From: Botryococcus braunii
Taxonomy: Eukaryota; Chlorophyta; Trebouxiophyceae
Length of the DNA: 64,000 nt
Direction of reading: 5' to 3'
Assembly (NCBI GenBank): GCA_002005505.1
Contig: KV908450.1
Coordinates: forward strand, 356,063 to 420,062
A model generated the notes under the pieces. It was not told the origin of the DNA. It saw only the letters and a program-made list of their open reading frames with translations, and did no database searches. Shown in pieces: positions 1 through 15,720 of the stretch (positions within the stretch are counted from its first letter, which is position 1; each line of letters opens with the position of its first letter). The position numbers were made by a program, and so were the translations under genes.

Positions 1-5157
<5,157 letters not shown>

Positions 5158-6522
5158 ATGAGGCGGTGGATACCTGTTTCCGGACCTGGCAGGGAGAGGG
5201 GGACTGATACTCCCACAACTGCAGTTTCGGAGCTGGCACCTTGCGTAGGTCAGCGCAGAGAGTAACAACGTCCGGAAAACATATTAGTCGCTTCCTCTAC
5301 GGGGTTGGTACCTGTCGACTAGCTTGATGTTGGGGGTTGGTGCAGAAATCGTACCCCTGAAGAGCAAGGCAGAGGTTGACACCCTACAGTCTATATTGTG
5401 AAAGCAATTTGATCAGGAAAGAACTCGTCTTAGAGTGTTTAAGCTTTCCCTGGCCGTCGTCCTGAAGTGGCACCCCCACAGAGGACCATGCAGGGTCGCA
5501 CCCCCACAGAGGGGCCATGCACTGCTCAACACCTCAAAGTATACATACTGGTCGAACGAAACCATCACGTGAGCCTGTATGTCATGCCGCTTTCTTTCAG
5601 CGCAGCAGGAAGCTGGATGGCAAGTTGGGGTGGGAAACTCACTGGACGGCCAGGCAAGTGGAACCTGTATTTTGTGTACTAGGACAAAGCAGCAGCAGAA
5701 ACAGTTAAGCTTGTCCGTTTTGGTTATCTGTTGTTTTTTGCCCCCCCCCCCCCCCCCACCAAGGGGGGGAAAGGCGTCAGGTCCTGCAACCACCCAGCAG
5801 GCCTTGGAAGGGTTGATTGCCCCTGAGGGCCATGCAGAGATCTACGTCACACATTGTCCATACGGGACATTTTGAAAGATCGTCATTTGTCTTGTTTGTA
5901 CCAGGGGCAGTGGTTTAATACCTCCCCCCCCCCCCCTTTTGGCTGCTAGTTGGGGTTACCTGTTGGAGCTAAGGCCGCCCGCTGGAAGGGCTTGTCCACC
6001 AGTAGCCCAGCTTCCTCAGGCGCTCATGTGCTTCAAAATGTACATACATGCACAAGGCAAGTGCCCTTGTATTGCCCTTGAGAGGAGAGGGGGCAGCCTT
6101 TGAGTTACTTACTGGTAATAAGTAAAAGTTGGGCACAGAGCGCATTGTCTAAGCAACATTTTGGGCAGAGCTACAAGTGGTGAACCAATCTCGTTTTCCG
6201 ACTTGCACAGCCAGCGCCTGGTTGGAACCGTTTGGCTTACCACCAAGTTCTTCGTGGAGTCACTCCTTGGCGGGGTTTCGCTCACAACTGAGCCCGCCTG
6301 GACTAGCGCGTTTGCGCATGGTGTGTTAAATGCCCTAACGTCAAAGAGAGTCTGTGGCGGAGCATTTTTATGTTGTAGGTCTCGGGACACATTCACAACT
6401 CAATCAGGACTGCAACCACTTTCGTGCTCACTAGGCTGTCCCTTGCACATGGGTGCCCCGAGTGCACATGGATGGCGTTTAAACAGCTCACCCCATGGGA
6501 CGGGATTGATATGGCATGTTGG
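5158..6522. other. Intergenic stretch with no supported gene
   Basis: Holds the presumed 3' untranslated region of the lectin gene and two C tracts (5741-5758, 5922-5937). Open frames here are short, without splice or domain support. Confidence 0.6.
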
Positions 6523-6531
6523 TTTATAAAT
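6523..6531 (+). promoter_or_regulatory. Candidate TATA box
   Basis: TTTATAAAT lies about 60 bp upstream of the ATG at 6591, which leaves a normal distance for a transcription start near 6553. This supports the exon at 6591 as a first exon. Confidence 0.45.
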
Positions 6532-6590
6532 CATTTGCTCGTCAGTGTGTTGCCAAACACACCTTTGTTGCTAGAGCAAGACGAGCCAAC

Positions 6591-6787
6591 ATGCTGATAA
6601 GCGTGATCGTGTCGATGCTCCCGAGCCTTGTCTCCGCATTGTCAATGGCCGACAAGGCAAAGTCGACCGGTGGGGAGTACAACGCGACTCAATTGATCAA
6701 CACGGGCTCCGTCCAGCCTGGATGGTCCAAGGACCTAACAAAATTTCACCCTCCAAAAGTTACATCAACTGGACGTGGCCCTTTTCA
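6591..6787 (+). CDS. Putative first exon of an unrecognised secreted protein
   Basis: The ATG at 6591 opens a frame with a hydrophobic N-terminus (M-L-I-S-V-I-V-S-M-L-P-S-L-V-S-A-L-S) that looks like a signal peptide with cleavage after an A-L-S-type site. About 45 polar residues follow. At 6788 the sequence CAG|GTAAGT is a strong splice donor, so the coding part probably ends at 6787 and continues in an exon I could not find before the retroelement zone. The longer open frame starts at a non-ATG codon at 6516 and runs to 6839 through the donor; I prefer the spliced reading. I do not recognise a family. It may be a separate gene or a relic cut off by the repeats downstream. Confidence 0.35.
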
Positions 6788-7923
6788 GGTAAGTGCTGAA
6801 GGTCCCATTTTGTGGGCTACTACAGCAAGTGGACGGTAGTGATCTCATGTCTCTGAATCGCCAAAGTCTTCTGGACATTGTGGCTCAAAAGTGCGATGTT
6901 GCATGCTGGTTGTCAGTTGGCCAACTGACAACCATGGTCTGGTCTGGTCAGTTGGTATCTTTGACGTAAGCTGTAGCTACACCTATAGGTACTAGCCATG
7001 TCTGCCTTTGTTGGTACGCTGCTCGCTCAACGTTAAATTGACGTTTTGCATTAATTTTCCTCCATTGATGGGTTTCACGGAGCATGGCATGACGTATGAC
7101 CTATCCCTCACCGTCCGTCCGTCCGTCTGAACCGTGCCAACGTGAGGTCCATGTGCTGCTCATGTATCGTGGCCGGTTTTTGTGTGTTCGGTAACCCATT
7201 TGCCGGGTTCTCAACTAAAATGATTGGTGCCAGCTTGGATGCATGGACTGAAAGGATGCATGCTAACGGCAAGGGTCCCTCGTCTCGTTTGTCATGGTGG
7301 TTACTCTCGCACAAGGGTGATGCTGGAGCTCGTGTTGGCCATGTGCCGTGCGAAAAACTCCCAGTGTGTGTGCCGACTTGATGTAAATCTTCTGGTGCCT
7401 TAAGAATGCACGAAGTGCCTTGGCACTGTCAAGGTCATGAAATGTGAGATGTGACCCCTCAAATGTGAGTAATTCAGAGAGTCAACAGCCAGTCTGATAT
7501 GGGCACACCACACGGATTGGACCGATCCATTCATGTGCCACAACGTGTCTTCCTCTGGAGGATCCTCAGTGCGGTGGCATGCTGCCCTAAGGCCACAACA
7601 GAACGGGAATATACGCAAAACGACACAACACCCCCACATGTGGTTATTTGATTATTATTGGTTTGCCCTACCTAAAGATATTTCCGCATGAAAGCGGTGT
7701 GTTGGCGCTTGTTGAGTGGCCAGCACGGTGTTGGCAGCACCTCGTTCCTTCCAAAGAACGACCAGACCTGAAACCGCCCAGTTATCCACAGCAGGGTATC
7801 CGCAGTTGTGCTCGGAACGAGTACTCGCGGTGTTCGCAGTACAGAAAACGAAGACTGCCAGTCTTCGTGTGAGCACAAAATTCAGCGTGCTCGGAATTTC
7901 CCGAGCATAAGTGCTGAAGCCCT

Positions 7924-7925
<2 letters not shown>
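6788..7925. other. No supported gene; presumed intron or intergenic DNA
   Basis: I see only short unsupported frames. GTCAGTTGGCCAACTGAC near 6913 is a local palindrome and GTCCGTCCGTCCGTC near 7110 is a short tandem repeat. Confidence 0.5.
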
Positions 7926-8022
<97 letters not shown>

Positions 8023-8031
8023 ACACACACA
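7926..8031. repeat. (CA)n microsatellite
   Basis: About 50 CA repeats with one AT interruption near 8017. It abuts the start of an old Copia-type LTR. The Cys-Val frame on the minus strand and the Thr-His frame on the plus strand are artefacts. Confidence 0.97.
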
Positions 8032-8340
8032 GTTGTAGGCATTGACCTAGATCAGGTAATAACCTAGGGAGCATTACTGTTGGACTTATTCAGAGGTATT
8101 CTTCTGACTCATCCTAGGCAAAACAGCCGTGCATGCCAGGCTGACCTGGACGGCACGACACTGTTTCGCCTTAGGTGTAAACTACCGCATATGTCTTCCA
8201 GCTAGTCCGAGGAACTTGGGTGTGAAGCGACATAATTCTATGACAGACTTCAGTCTCCTTCACGTAACTTCACGTAGAGGTTAGGACAACTTTGCATTGA
8301 CTCACACAGCATCGTGGCACTCGGTGGAATTTGTTTTTGG

Positions 8341-8364
8341 GACCTCGAATACGTATTCGAGGTC
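8341..8364. repeat. Perfect 24-bp palindrome in LTR
   Basis: GACCTCGAATAC followed by its exact reverse complement. Younger alpha LTRs carry the same site with one or two changes in the centre (for example 13471, 23354 and 38674). Confidence 0.9.
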
Positions 8365-8752
8365 AGTCAAACTAGTTCTCAGGCGGCCACATCAGTGTGT
8401 TGCTTTAGGTACATGATATGGACCTTTACTTGTATTGGCTAGGACACATAATATGTATTGAATTACCAATTAGGGACCTTTTGTCGTGAGAGCCCTTGTG
8501 GGACTCGTCTTTTATCGAGTCCCTTGGGCGCCAAACACGGTCGGGTATTTAATTGCTGGAGGCGAGAGCCCCGGCATTCTTTGGTTGGCCTCTACGAGCC
8601 ACGTCCGAGCGTCCTGTTCGAAGTGAAGCAAATTACACTTGTATTCTGCTTGTATTACTGCATTTGCTGTTGGAACAATAGCACGTGTTTGGTAGCATCA
8701 GTGATTGGCGCTCCTCACCATTCGACTGATTCGAACCTGTCGTCGCGCCAGG

Positions 8753-8860
8753 GTATGCTCAAACATCTATGGTTAAGTAAAAGCCCTAGGCTCTTGGTAA
8801 ATGCTGTGGTTACAGTAATGCGACTTGCGTGTGGCTGAAGCACAGTGTTGGGGACAATAG
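8753..8860 (+). other. Intron-like 108-nt GT...AG segment in old LTR
   Basis: It begins GTATGC after C-C-A-G-G and ends GACAATAG before GTGTGTTGAG. The reversed partner LTR has C-C-A-G-G joined directly to GTGTGTTGAG (junction about 9050), so the segment is cleanly missing there. Confidence 0.55.
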
Positions 8861-8955
8861 GTGTGTTGAGACTCGAGGCTTGCTGAACCTCCGTCACGAA
8901 TACTTATAGGTATTGAATGAAGTTGCGATTCAATTAGATATTTTCCAAGTGGTTA

Positions 8956-9205
8956 TGTGAAGGGTTATGGGCAGACAGAACACCCGTAATGTCCACAACA
9001 GAGGTGTTAAGTGTTCGTGACGGAGGTCAGCAAGCCTCGATTCTCAACACACCCTGGCGCGACGACAGTTTCGAATAAGTCGAATGGTGAGCTCACCTCG
9101 AGGAGCGCCAATCACTGCTGCTACCAAACACGTTCTACTGTTCCAACAGCAAATGCAATAATAATACAAGCAGAATACAAGTGCAATTTGCTTCACTGTC
9201 ATGAA
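8956..9205 (-). repeat. Reversed 3' end of an old Copia-alpha-like LTR
   Basis: It starts TGTGAAGGGTTATGGGCAGA, the reverse complement of the alpha LTR terminus. It then shows the same motifs as 8620-8920 in reverse but without the 108-nt segment. With 8032-8955 it forms a large inverted repeat. Confidence 0.7.
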
Positions 9206-10540
9206 ATGGCGTGTGGCTGTGATTACAAGTGGACAAGCAATAATTGTTGTGATTTATGGTGCAATATCAGTGGAAATAAGATGCCGACGAAAGGAAGACA
9301 TTTGACAGCTCGGAATCGAGTGGAAATTGTGATGGTACATCTTCATCCCAGTGGGGAATAAGACCTAGAAAATGGGCAAGACCTTTTGCCCTGTGGCTCC
9401 TGATTTCTGGCCCCTTCCAAGGCCAATTAGGACCCTCAGGAAGTCCCGTTTGGGGAGTACAGCCGGAAGTTGACAGTAGCTTCATTGCATTGATTTACCT
9501 TCCCATGGGTACCGTCAAGTCGTGGGCCCATGTAGCGATCGGAACACACCTGTATATACCTTTGGATCCTGAACGAACATACTGGAACCTGAAGATTGAT
9601 AATTTGGCAATTCTAAGCCGTTGAAGACCGCTTCTGATATATTCTAAAAAGTTAGCTGCGTGAGAGCTACGCCGGTATGCATGCGAAGCGCCGGTTGTCT
9701 ATATAAAGAGGGGTGCCTCCCCCTCACAAGTTACAGTGAGATTCCAGAAAGTAAGGTTGTAAAAGGTTTGCCACCAAATCTGCCTCCTGTCCGGGCCGCG
9801 CCCCGATAGTGTGTTATGAGTCCTGATTGATCTGGATAATCGTTGTTAGTCCCACCACAGCAATACCTGCAGTGTTACCTGCCTGACTGTCTTACTAACG
9901 AAAGAATAGCAATATATTTGAGCAAAACTACAGCAATATTCTGAGAGCAAGTTACAGGGCACCTTAGTCAAGGAGCCGCAGTATACCGGTCGACCACCGA
10001 AGCAACACCAACACGTACAAGTAAGTGCCAATATTTCCAAGGAGATTTATCATTTGCCACAGTCATATCCTACACGTAGGTGAAGCAATAGCACCTGCAA
10101 CAAACAACACGACTTGACCCACGCTCCCAAGCCGCAAAGAGCGATTGTACCACGCCAAGTGCGACCGAAAGATTAGAAACACTACCAAATTGCCTTTGAC
10201 ACTCATCAAAGAGAGTTTTAGAGCCAATCAAATAGCAAGAAGCATACGTTTACGTCCTCACGAACCGCGACCACACCACTAGGTAGCCGCGCGCCTCACC
10301 GACTAAAATAGTCCGACCTACCCGAACAAGCCGGCACAAGCCGAATCCGCAATCCGGAGCCTTTCCCCGGACCGTAAATCAATTGTCACACCGTAACAGT
10401 TAGGTCTCAGGGCCGTAATCCCTGGGTGGCGATCACGTCCAGACGTACCTTCAACAGTAATTGACCGGAGCACCACAACCCAGATTCAAAACCCTGATAA
10501 AATTCAGCCATTAAAACGCGAAAAATTTTGGATACCGTTG
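9206..10540. other. Unclassified 1.3-kb stretch, possibly a decayed LTR or leader
   Basis: No convincing coding frame. A good TATA motif (TATATAAAG near 9701) is followed by GGGGTGCCTCCCC and CA-rich leader-like sequence, so a retroelement promoter is possible. The repeat partner is not in the window. Confidence 0.35.
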
Positions 10541-10898
10541 GGCACGGGTACCCTATAGTAGCACGCTACATCACTTCGAATAGGACGCTCGGACGTGGCT
10601 CGTAGAGGCCAACCAAAGAACCTTACATGGGACATCATTACTGCTTGCCCTACTGGCACAGTCTCATATACGGATGAATTGCTTCTCACATCCACTGGTT
10701 TCACAGCATCGTCTCAGATAAGTTCTGTGCCGGACCTGAGTCCGATACGCTCGTTCCCTTGACGACAAATCAGCACAACTTTGCGAGAGTCAACAAAATA
10801 TCTAACCACATAGAAATTATCTAATTTAATCGTAACTACATTCAATACCTGTAATGTCCACAACAGAGGTATTAAGTATTCGTGACGGAGGTCAGCAA
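10541..10898 (-). repeat. Old reversed Copia-alpha-like LTR fragment
   Basis: Resembles the alpha LTR in reverse: the G-C-C-G-G-A-C-C-T-G-A-G-T-C-C-G hairpin near 10730, TATCTAACCA, and the G-T-A-A-T-G-T-C-C-A-C-A-A-C-A-G-A-G-G end motif shared with 8990. It is interrupted at 10899 by the Gypsy-A LTR. Confidence 0.65.
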
Positions 10899-11186
10899 TG
10901 TAGTACTCAGCAATGCAAGGGAAGAGAAAGGGAATAATAGTTGAGACACGGAGCTCGTTACAAGTAAGATTACTCTCTGAGTCAGTAATCAATGCCCAAT
11001 GCCATAGCATGGCGCCCTACTTCCCTCCATAGGCTCGGGCGAGTACCCCCCCGATAGGAGGTACATAGGAGCCAGCTAGGAATATCCCGCCAAGAGCCGG
11101 TGGAGCACTTGTAACGGGTAACGAGTAGAATCCCCACATGTCACAGGCGGAAGCTATGACTACAGCAATACGAGGAGACCGTTACA
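10899..11186 (-). repeat. Gypsy-A 3' LTR (288 bp)
   Basis: On the minus strand it begins TGTAACGG, the same first eight bases as the Gypsy-D LTR, and ends ACTACA, giving TGTA...TACA ends. A polypurine tract lies directly upstream. The second LTR is not in the window, so the boundaries are inferred. Confidence 0.6.
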
Positions 11187-11200
11187 TCTCCCCCCCCTTA
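11187..11200 (-). other. Gypsy-A polypurine tract
   Basis: The minus strand reads TTAAGGGGGGGAGA immediately before the inferred LTR start, the position of the plus-strand primer. Confidence 0.6.
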
Positions 11201-11690
11201 AGTCGCGTCCCCCCTTCGGTAACTGCCTGAAATGGGCACTAACGGGATACAAATGGCAGTACGACTGAAGCTGTACATGTCCCATACCATGACAACCTAG
11301 CCAGGGACTTGTGAATGCGACATGTCTACACGTGCACGGCACGTTCACGTGCACGGTGCTGTAATTAGGTAGCCACCGAGGGAAATCAGTAAGGGAACGA
11401 CCCTTACTGCCATGACACTGGGGTAAGTTACTGGGGTGTACGACTCCTACACAACCAGGGCTTCAGCCCACTTCAATCCGGAATTTCCCATTTGGGTGAT
11501 CTCCTGAAGTGCTGCGAGCCAAATAAAGATGGTGCGCTTCCATCTTGGTTCACCTTGGGAACCATGTTATGCCCCATATTTGGGCATGCGAGCGTGGATT
11601 TGATCAGGATCCACGCTGAGTCTGGGTTGTCCGTGCTGCAGGAACGACGGCGTCCCGTGATGTCCCTGGTCACGTGCCAACCCAAGGTCA

Positions 11691-11692
<2 letters not shown>

Positions 11693-11729
<37 letters not shown>
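11693..11729 (-). repeat. A37 tract in the 3' region of Gypsy-A
   Basis: A run of 37 T on the plus strand (A on the element's coding strand) lies about 80 bp after the pol stop. The rest of 11201-11811 holds no recognised gene. AGCGTGGAT at 11591 has an inverted partner at 11609. Confidence 0.9.
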
Positions 11730-11730
<1 letters not shown>

Positions 11731-11811
11731 TTGGACTCAGCAACGTTTGCCAAATCCTTGAGACACACAGAGAGGGTCCCCAGTAAGGATTCCCGGATGC
11801 CCTTGGATGCC

Positions 11812-13107
11812 CTACCCCTCCCAGCTATCAAGCCCGTGAGAGAGTTTGTAGGGTGACAAAAGGCTATCACAAGTACCTACCAAGTTGCTCTCTGGCTCCC
11901 AAGAGTTATGCTCTGCGCCATATCCTTCCCATTTGATGAGGTATTTGAAAGTAGGTTTCCCTTTCCTACTCCCGGTTTTCATGTGGGCCAAGATGGCCTC
12001 AATCTCATAATTGACTTCCCCATCAATGATAAGTGGCAAGGGAGGAGGGGGGTTCCGTCCCGGAACGTACTTCCGCAAGGAAGATACATGTATAACATTG
12101 TGCCATTTCACATGGGATGGAAAGGAGAGCTTGCAGGCAACAGGGCTGATGACTTTGACAATTGAGAAAGGGCCAATCCACGTGGGTAGCAATTTTCTGC
12201 ACAGTGTGGATTTGAGGCCAGCGTTTCGGGTCGAAAACAACACTTTATCACCCACAGCAAAAGAAATGTCCCGTCTGCCCTTATTGTAATGTTTTTGCTG
12301 TGCCTCTTGTGCTAAAGCAATATGCTTCTTTGCATTCTCCCAAGCGACAACTCTGTCTTGGGCGGCTTTCAACAATATGTTTGCATCATGCAAATGAGAG
12401 GCTAGCAGGGCAGAAGTGCCAGTAGCACTAGGGGGACTTGGCAGATCGTTTGCTAATGACCCGGGGACTCGGGGATGCCTGCCAAAATTGACAAAGAAGG
12501 GTGTCGATTTGATGCTGTGTTGGTATGCGTTATTGATTGCAAGTTGCGCTGCAAGGATAAAGGTGTCCCAGTCAGAACCCCTTGGGTTCACAAAGTGTCT
12601 TAGCATGTCTTCCACTACCCTATTCATGCGTTCGGTTTGTCCATCCGTCTGAGGATGGTAAGGTGAGGACATGCATTGTTTGATCCCAATGGATTTACAC
12701 CAGGTTTGAAACCACTGGGATGTGAAACGAGGGTCCCTATCAGAAATCAGTGTTTCGGGTACCCCAAAGATGCTGAACACAGCAGTAGAGAGGAGGCGCG
12801 CTACATCCTCTGCCGAACAATGAAAATCACAAGGGACCAATCCACACATCTTGGTGAGACGGTCTACCACCACCAAAAGGGCATTATGACCATCATTCGT
12901 GGGTGGTAGGCAAGTGATAAAATCAAATGAGAGTGAATTCCAGGGCTTATCTGGGATTGGAAGAGGCCGGAGTAGGCCTTTTGGGCCGGCTGTGTCGGGT
13001 TTGTTGCGTTGGCAGCTGTCACAGCTGGAAATGAAACGTTTGACGTCCCCAACCATGCCTGGCCATGTAAAATGGCGCTGTAAGACTTCCAAAGTCCTCT
13101 TACTTCC
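11812..13107 (-). CDS. Gypsy-A pol, integrase and chromodomain part (5' truncated)
   Basis: About 430 residues are open. The order is the end of the zinc-binding HHCC domain (S-S-C-D-S-C-Q-R-N), then the DDE integrase core (D-F-I-T-C-L-P; I-S-D-R-D-P-R-F; H-P-Q-T-D-G-Q-T-E-R-M-N-R). A GPFSIVKV-type C-terminal domain follows, and last a chromodomain (Y-E-I-E-A-I-L-A, K-Y-L-I-K-W-E-G-Y, W-E-P-E-S-N-L). Integrase inserts the cDNA; the chromodomain is thought to steer it to heterochromatin (chromovirus clade). Protease, RT and RNase H are lost beyond 13107. No frameshift is seen in the remaining part. Confidence 0.85.
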   Translation of the reverse strand, partial: GSKRTLEVLQRHFTWPGMVGDVKRFISSCDSCQRNKPDTAGPKGLLRPLPIPDKPWNSLSFDFITCLPPTNDGHNALLVVVDRLTKMCGLVPCDFHCSAEDVARLLSTAVFSIFGVPETLISDRDPRFTSQWFQTWCKSIGIKQCMSSPYHPQTDGQTERMNRVVEDMLRHFVNPRGSDWDTFILAAQLAINNAYQHSIKSTPFFVNFGRHPRVPGSLANDLPSPPSATGTSALLASHLHDANILLKAAQDRVVAWENAKKHIALAQEAQQKHYNKGRRDISFAVGDKVLFSTRNAGLKSTLCRKLLPTWIGPFSIVKVISPVACKLSFPSHVKWHNVIHVSSLRKYVPGRNPPPPLPLIIDGEVNYEIEAILAHMKTGSRKGKPTFKYLIKWEGYGAEHNSWEPESNLVGTCDSLLSPYKLSHGLDSWEG

Positions 13108-14534
13108 TGTTGTAGGTAATGACCAAGATCAGGTAATTACTTAGGGAGCATTACTTTTTGTTGTAGGTAATGACCTAGATCAGGTAATTACTTAGGGAGC
13201 ATTACTGTTGGACTTATTCAGAGGTATTCTTCTGACTCATCCTAGGCAAAACAGTCGTGCATGCCAGGCTGCCCTGGACGGCACAACACTGTTGGGCCTT
13301 AGGTGCAAACTACTGCATATTTCTTCCAGCTAGTCCTAGGAACTTTGCTGTGAAGCGACATAATTCCTTGACAGACCTCAGTCTTCCTCACGTAACTTCA
13401 CATAGAGGTTTGGACAACTTTGCATTGACTCACACAGCATCGTGGCACTCAGTGGAACTTGTTTTTGGGACCTCGAATACGTATTCGAGGCAAGTCAAAC
13501 TAATTCTTAGGCGGCCACATCAGTTTGTTTAATTAGGTACAGAAAATGGGACCTTTAGGTATTTTGTCTAGGACACATCATCCGTATTGGATTACCAATT
13601 AGGGACCTTTTGGAGTGAGAAGTTTTCAGGGACTCGACTTTTATCGAGTCCCTTGGGCGCCAGACACGGTCAGGTATTTAACTGGTGGAGGCGACACACT
13701 CGTCATTCGTTGGTTGGCCGAATCCTGTGCCACGGAATGGAAGTCCTGTCTGTTTGCTACAAGTTGAAGCTTGCTATTGCATATTTGATTTGTCTTTGAG
13801 ACAGTCGTACTTGCTTTTTGGTTGCCGCAAGGGAAGGCGCTCCTGTCGAAACTGTATCAGTCGCGCCAAAGAGTACGTTGTCATTTTGACAGAGGATAGA
13901 ATAGCATGATGTATTTGATAACCACTGCATTTGCAATGTTGCTCATTGCTCTGGCTAAATCGTAATGCTTGGGGCAATAGGTGTGTCGAGGTCTGACTGA
14001 CGAAACCTCTACAGTGCATTGACAAATCCTTTTGCGGACTTACAGGTATTGATGTAGTTGTGATTTAATGAGATAATTCCTATTTGGTTAGATATTTTGT
14101 TGACTGTCGCAAAGCTGTGCTGTTAGGTCGTCAAGGGAACGAGTGTGCCGGACTCAGGTCCGGCACAGAACATGTCTGAGACGATGCTATGAAAGCAGCT
14201 GATGTGAGAAGTAATTTATGCGTATATGAGATTGTGCCAGTAGGGCAAGCAGTAATAATGTCCCATGTAATCGATTCGTTGGTTGGCCGAATCCTGTGCC
14301 ACGGAATGGAAGTCCTGTCTGTTTGCTTCAAGTTGAAGCTTGCTATTGCATATTTGATTTGTCTTTGAGACAATCGCACTTGCGTTTTGGTTGCCGCAAG
14401 GGAAGGCGCTCCTGTCGAACCTGTATCAGTCGCGCCAAAGGGTGTGTCGAGGTGTGACTGACGAAACCTCTACAGTGCATTGACAAATCCTTTTGCGGAC
14501 TTACAGGTGTTCTCTCTGCCCATAACCTTTCACA
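13108..14534 (+). repeat. Copia-alpha 5' LTR, copy 1, with duplicated 51-bp start
   Basis: TGTTGTAGG begins at 13108 and again at 13159; the end CTTTCACA is at 14534. The canonical part is 1376 bp and contains the two leader modules described for 23043-24418. Confidence 0.85.
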
Positions 14535-14549
14535 GGTTATGGGCCCACC
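14535..14549 (+). other. Primer binding site, copy 1
   Basis: GGTTATGGGCCCACC follows the LTR end directly. It is complementary to the anticodon arm of plant-type initiator tRNA-Met rather than to a tRNA 3' end. Confidence 0.6.
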
Positions 14550-14685
14550 TGCCCATCGAGCTACGCCGAAGCCAAGGTTGCAGAGTACGAGGAGTCCGCC
14601 TTGAATACCTGCTGCACGTCATATCCAGAACGATTCATATCTGCAAAGTGACCCAGACTTGCAGAAACCCATAACCTTTCACACA

Positions 14686-15720
14686 ATGACCCAGTCTGCG
14701 GAGTCATCTCCAATGGACCAGCTGAACCAACAGCCTCCTGTAAGTCTGGGTGGTCAATCCACAGAACAGGAGAAGACAGCACTCCCAGCGGTTTCGATAC
14801 TGAAAGCCTTACTGCACGAGGACACAACAAAGCCATCAACAACAAATGTTAAGGTAGCCCATCCCTTATTAAAGGATGTGTGGAATTTCAAGTCCTGGCT
14901 TTATGATCTGACCACTGGAGCTATCCACAAGGAGTGCACGGAGGCCTTTCAGAAACCCCTTCCTTTCACGAGAGCAAATGCTGCTGCCATGATGCTGATC
15001 ACTGGCAGTGTCCCAGTGGAGTGGAGTCCTATGTTGACAATGAAGCCCTCTGCCTTTGATGCCCTGTTATACATAGCCAATAAGTTCACTGGAGGACACA
15101 ACAAGTCTGTTAACCGCCAGTGGCTACACACACTCAAAACAGAGCACATGACCAGGGAGGAGACGTTCGAGACATTTGTCATGAAAAAATTCATACTTTT
15201 CCAGAACCTCCTGGACAACTCCCACTCCATTGACCCCAAAGATGTCACTAATGCTATTGTGGATTGTCTCCCCACTGAGCTAGCACAGTTCAAAGGAGCA
15301 CTCTATGGGCATTGTTGCGGGCGCTCCTCAGAAGATGTGGTAAAAATCCTGCAGAGTATGCCTATGGTGCTGGCTTCAATGACCAGCTCCCTCGACCTCT
15401 TCCCAAGGCAGCGGCAGTCCTCCCAAAGTCCCAGGACCCTGAGGCAGACCAGTCAGAGCAAGACAGAAAGAGGTCACGAAAAGTCAGGTGCTGGGAGTGT
15501 GGGAGCCGTGGACACATCAGCAAGGAGTGCACAAAATGGAAAAAGGGTACTGGAGAGGAGCAAGCTGGCGACAGAAGTAAGCATTCACTGCCAAGTGTTC
15601 CCTCTGCATCCAACAGTACTCATGTTCCATGTCCTAAAAACGCAGAAGCCGTTCCTATCTCACTGCCCAGTGTGACGTTTAATGTATTACAGAGTGGTGG
15701 GATAGGGCACTCGTGCGAGG
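14686..15720 (+). pseudogene. Copia-alpha gag, copy 1 (frameshifted and truncated)
   Basis: The ATG at 14686 (M-T-Q-S-A-E-S-S) opens the copia-type gag polyprotein. A one-base loss near 15357 (GAGTATGCC against GAGCCATGCC in the other copies) shifts the frame. The zinc knuckle C-W-E-C-G-S-R-G-H-I-S-K-E-C continues in the frame starting before 15360. The copy stops at 15720, just before its protease motif, because of the Gypsy-D insertion. Gag packages the RNA in cytoplasmic particles. Confidence 0.8.

Larger units (their letters stand above)
8032..8955 (+). repeat. Old, diverged Copia-alpha-like LTR fragment
   Basis: The start (GTTGTAGG, T-G-A-C-C-T-A-G-A-T-C-A-G-G-T-A-A-T) and the following 500 bp clearly match the Copia-alpha LTR. 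Beyond about 8570 the sequence diverges but keeps the layout: a TATTTAA at 8546-8552, the G-G-T-T-G-G-C-C motif near 8584, and a 108-nt GT...AG segment (8753-8860). It lacks the LTR 3' end and is joined head to head to a reversed copy at 8956. Confidence 0.75.
10899..13107 (-). mobile_element. Gypsy-A: truncated Ty3/Gypsy element (minus strand)
   Basis: Contains, in minus-strand order, the integrase-chromodomain end of pol (13107-11812), a 3' untranslated part with a 37-base A tract, a polypurine tract and a 3' LTR (11186-10899). Its 5' half is cut off at 13107, where a Copia-alpha LTR begins. It sits inside an old Copia-like LTR fragment. Confidence 0.8.
13108..15720 (+). mobile_element. Copia-alpha copy 1 (5' part; cut by Gypsy-D)
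   Basis: 5' LTR (13159-14534, preceded by an extra 51-bp copy of the LTR start at 13108), leader, and gag up to 15720, where TGTAACGG starts the Gypsy-D LTR. The remainder is not in the window. Confidence 0.85.

Noticed and set aside
7142..7381. Open frame of 79 codons as a possible second exon of the 6591 gene
   Set aside because: No acceptor in suitable phase, no domain and no codon pattern that supports it.
7655..8074. Cys-Val and Thr-His repeat frames
   Set aside because: Translation of the CA microsatellite.
13257..13532. A roughly 84-91 codon plus-sense frame (M-H-A-R-L-P-W-T...) repeated in about ten alpha LTRs, which might be a small LTR-encoded protein
   Set aside because: It is kept only because the LTRs are young; the old LTR at 8130 has it broken, the ends vary with one-base changes, and there is no family or codon signal. 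The same applies to the antisense M-S-M-H-C-R-G-F frames.
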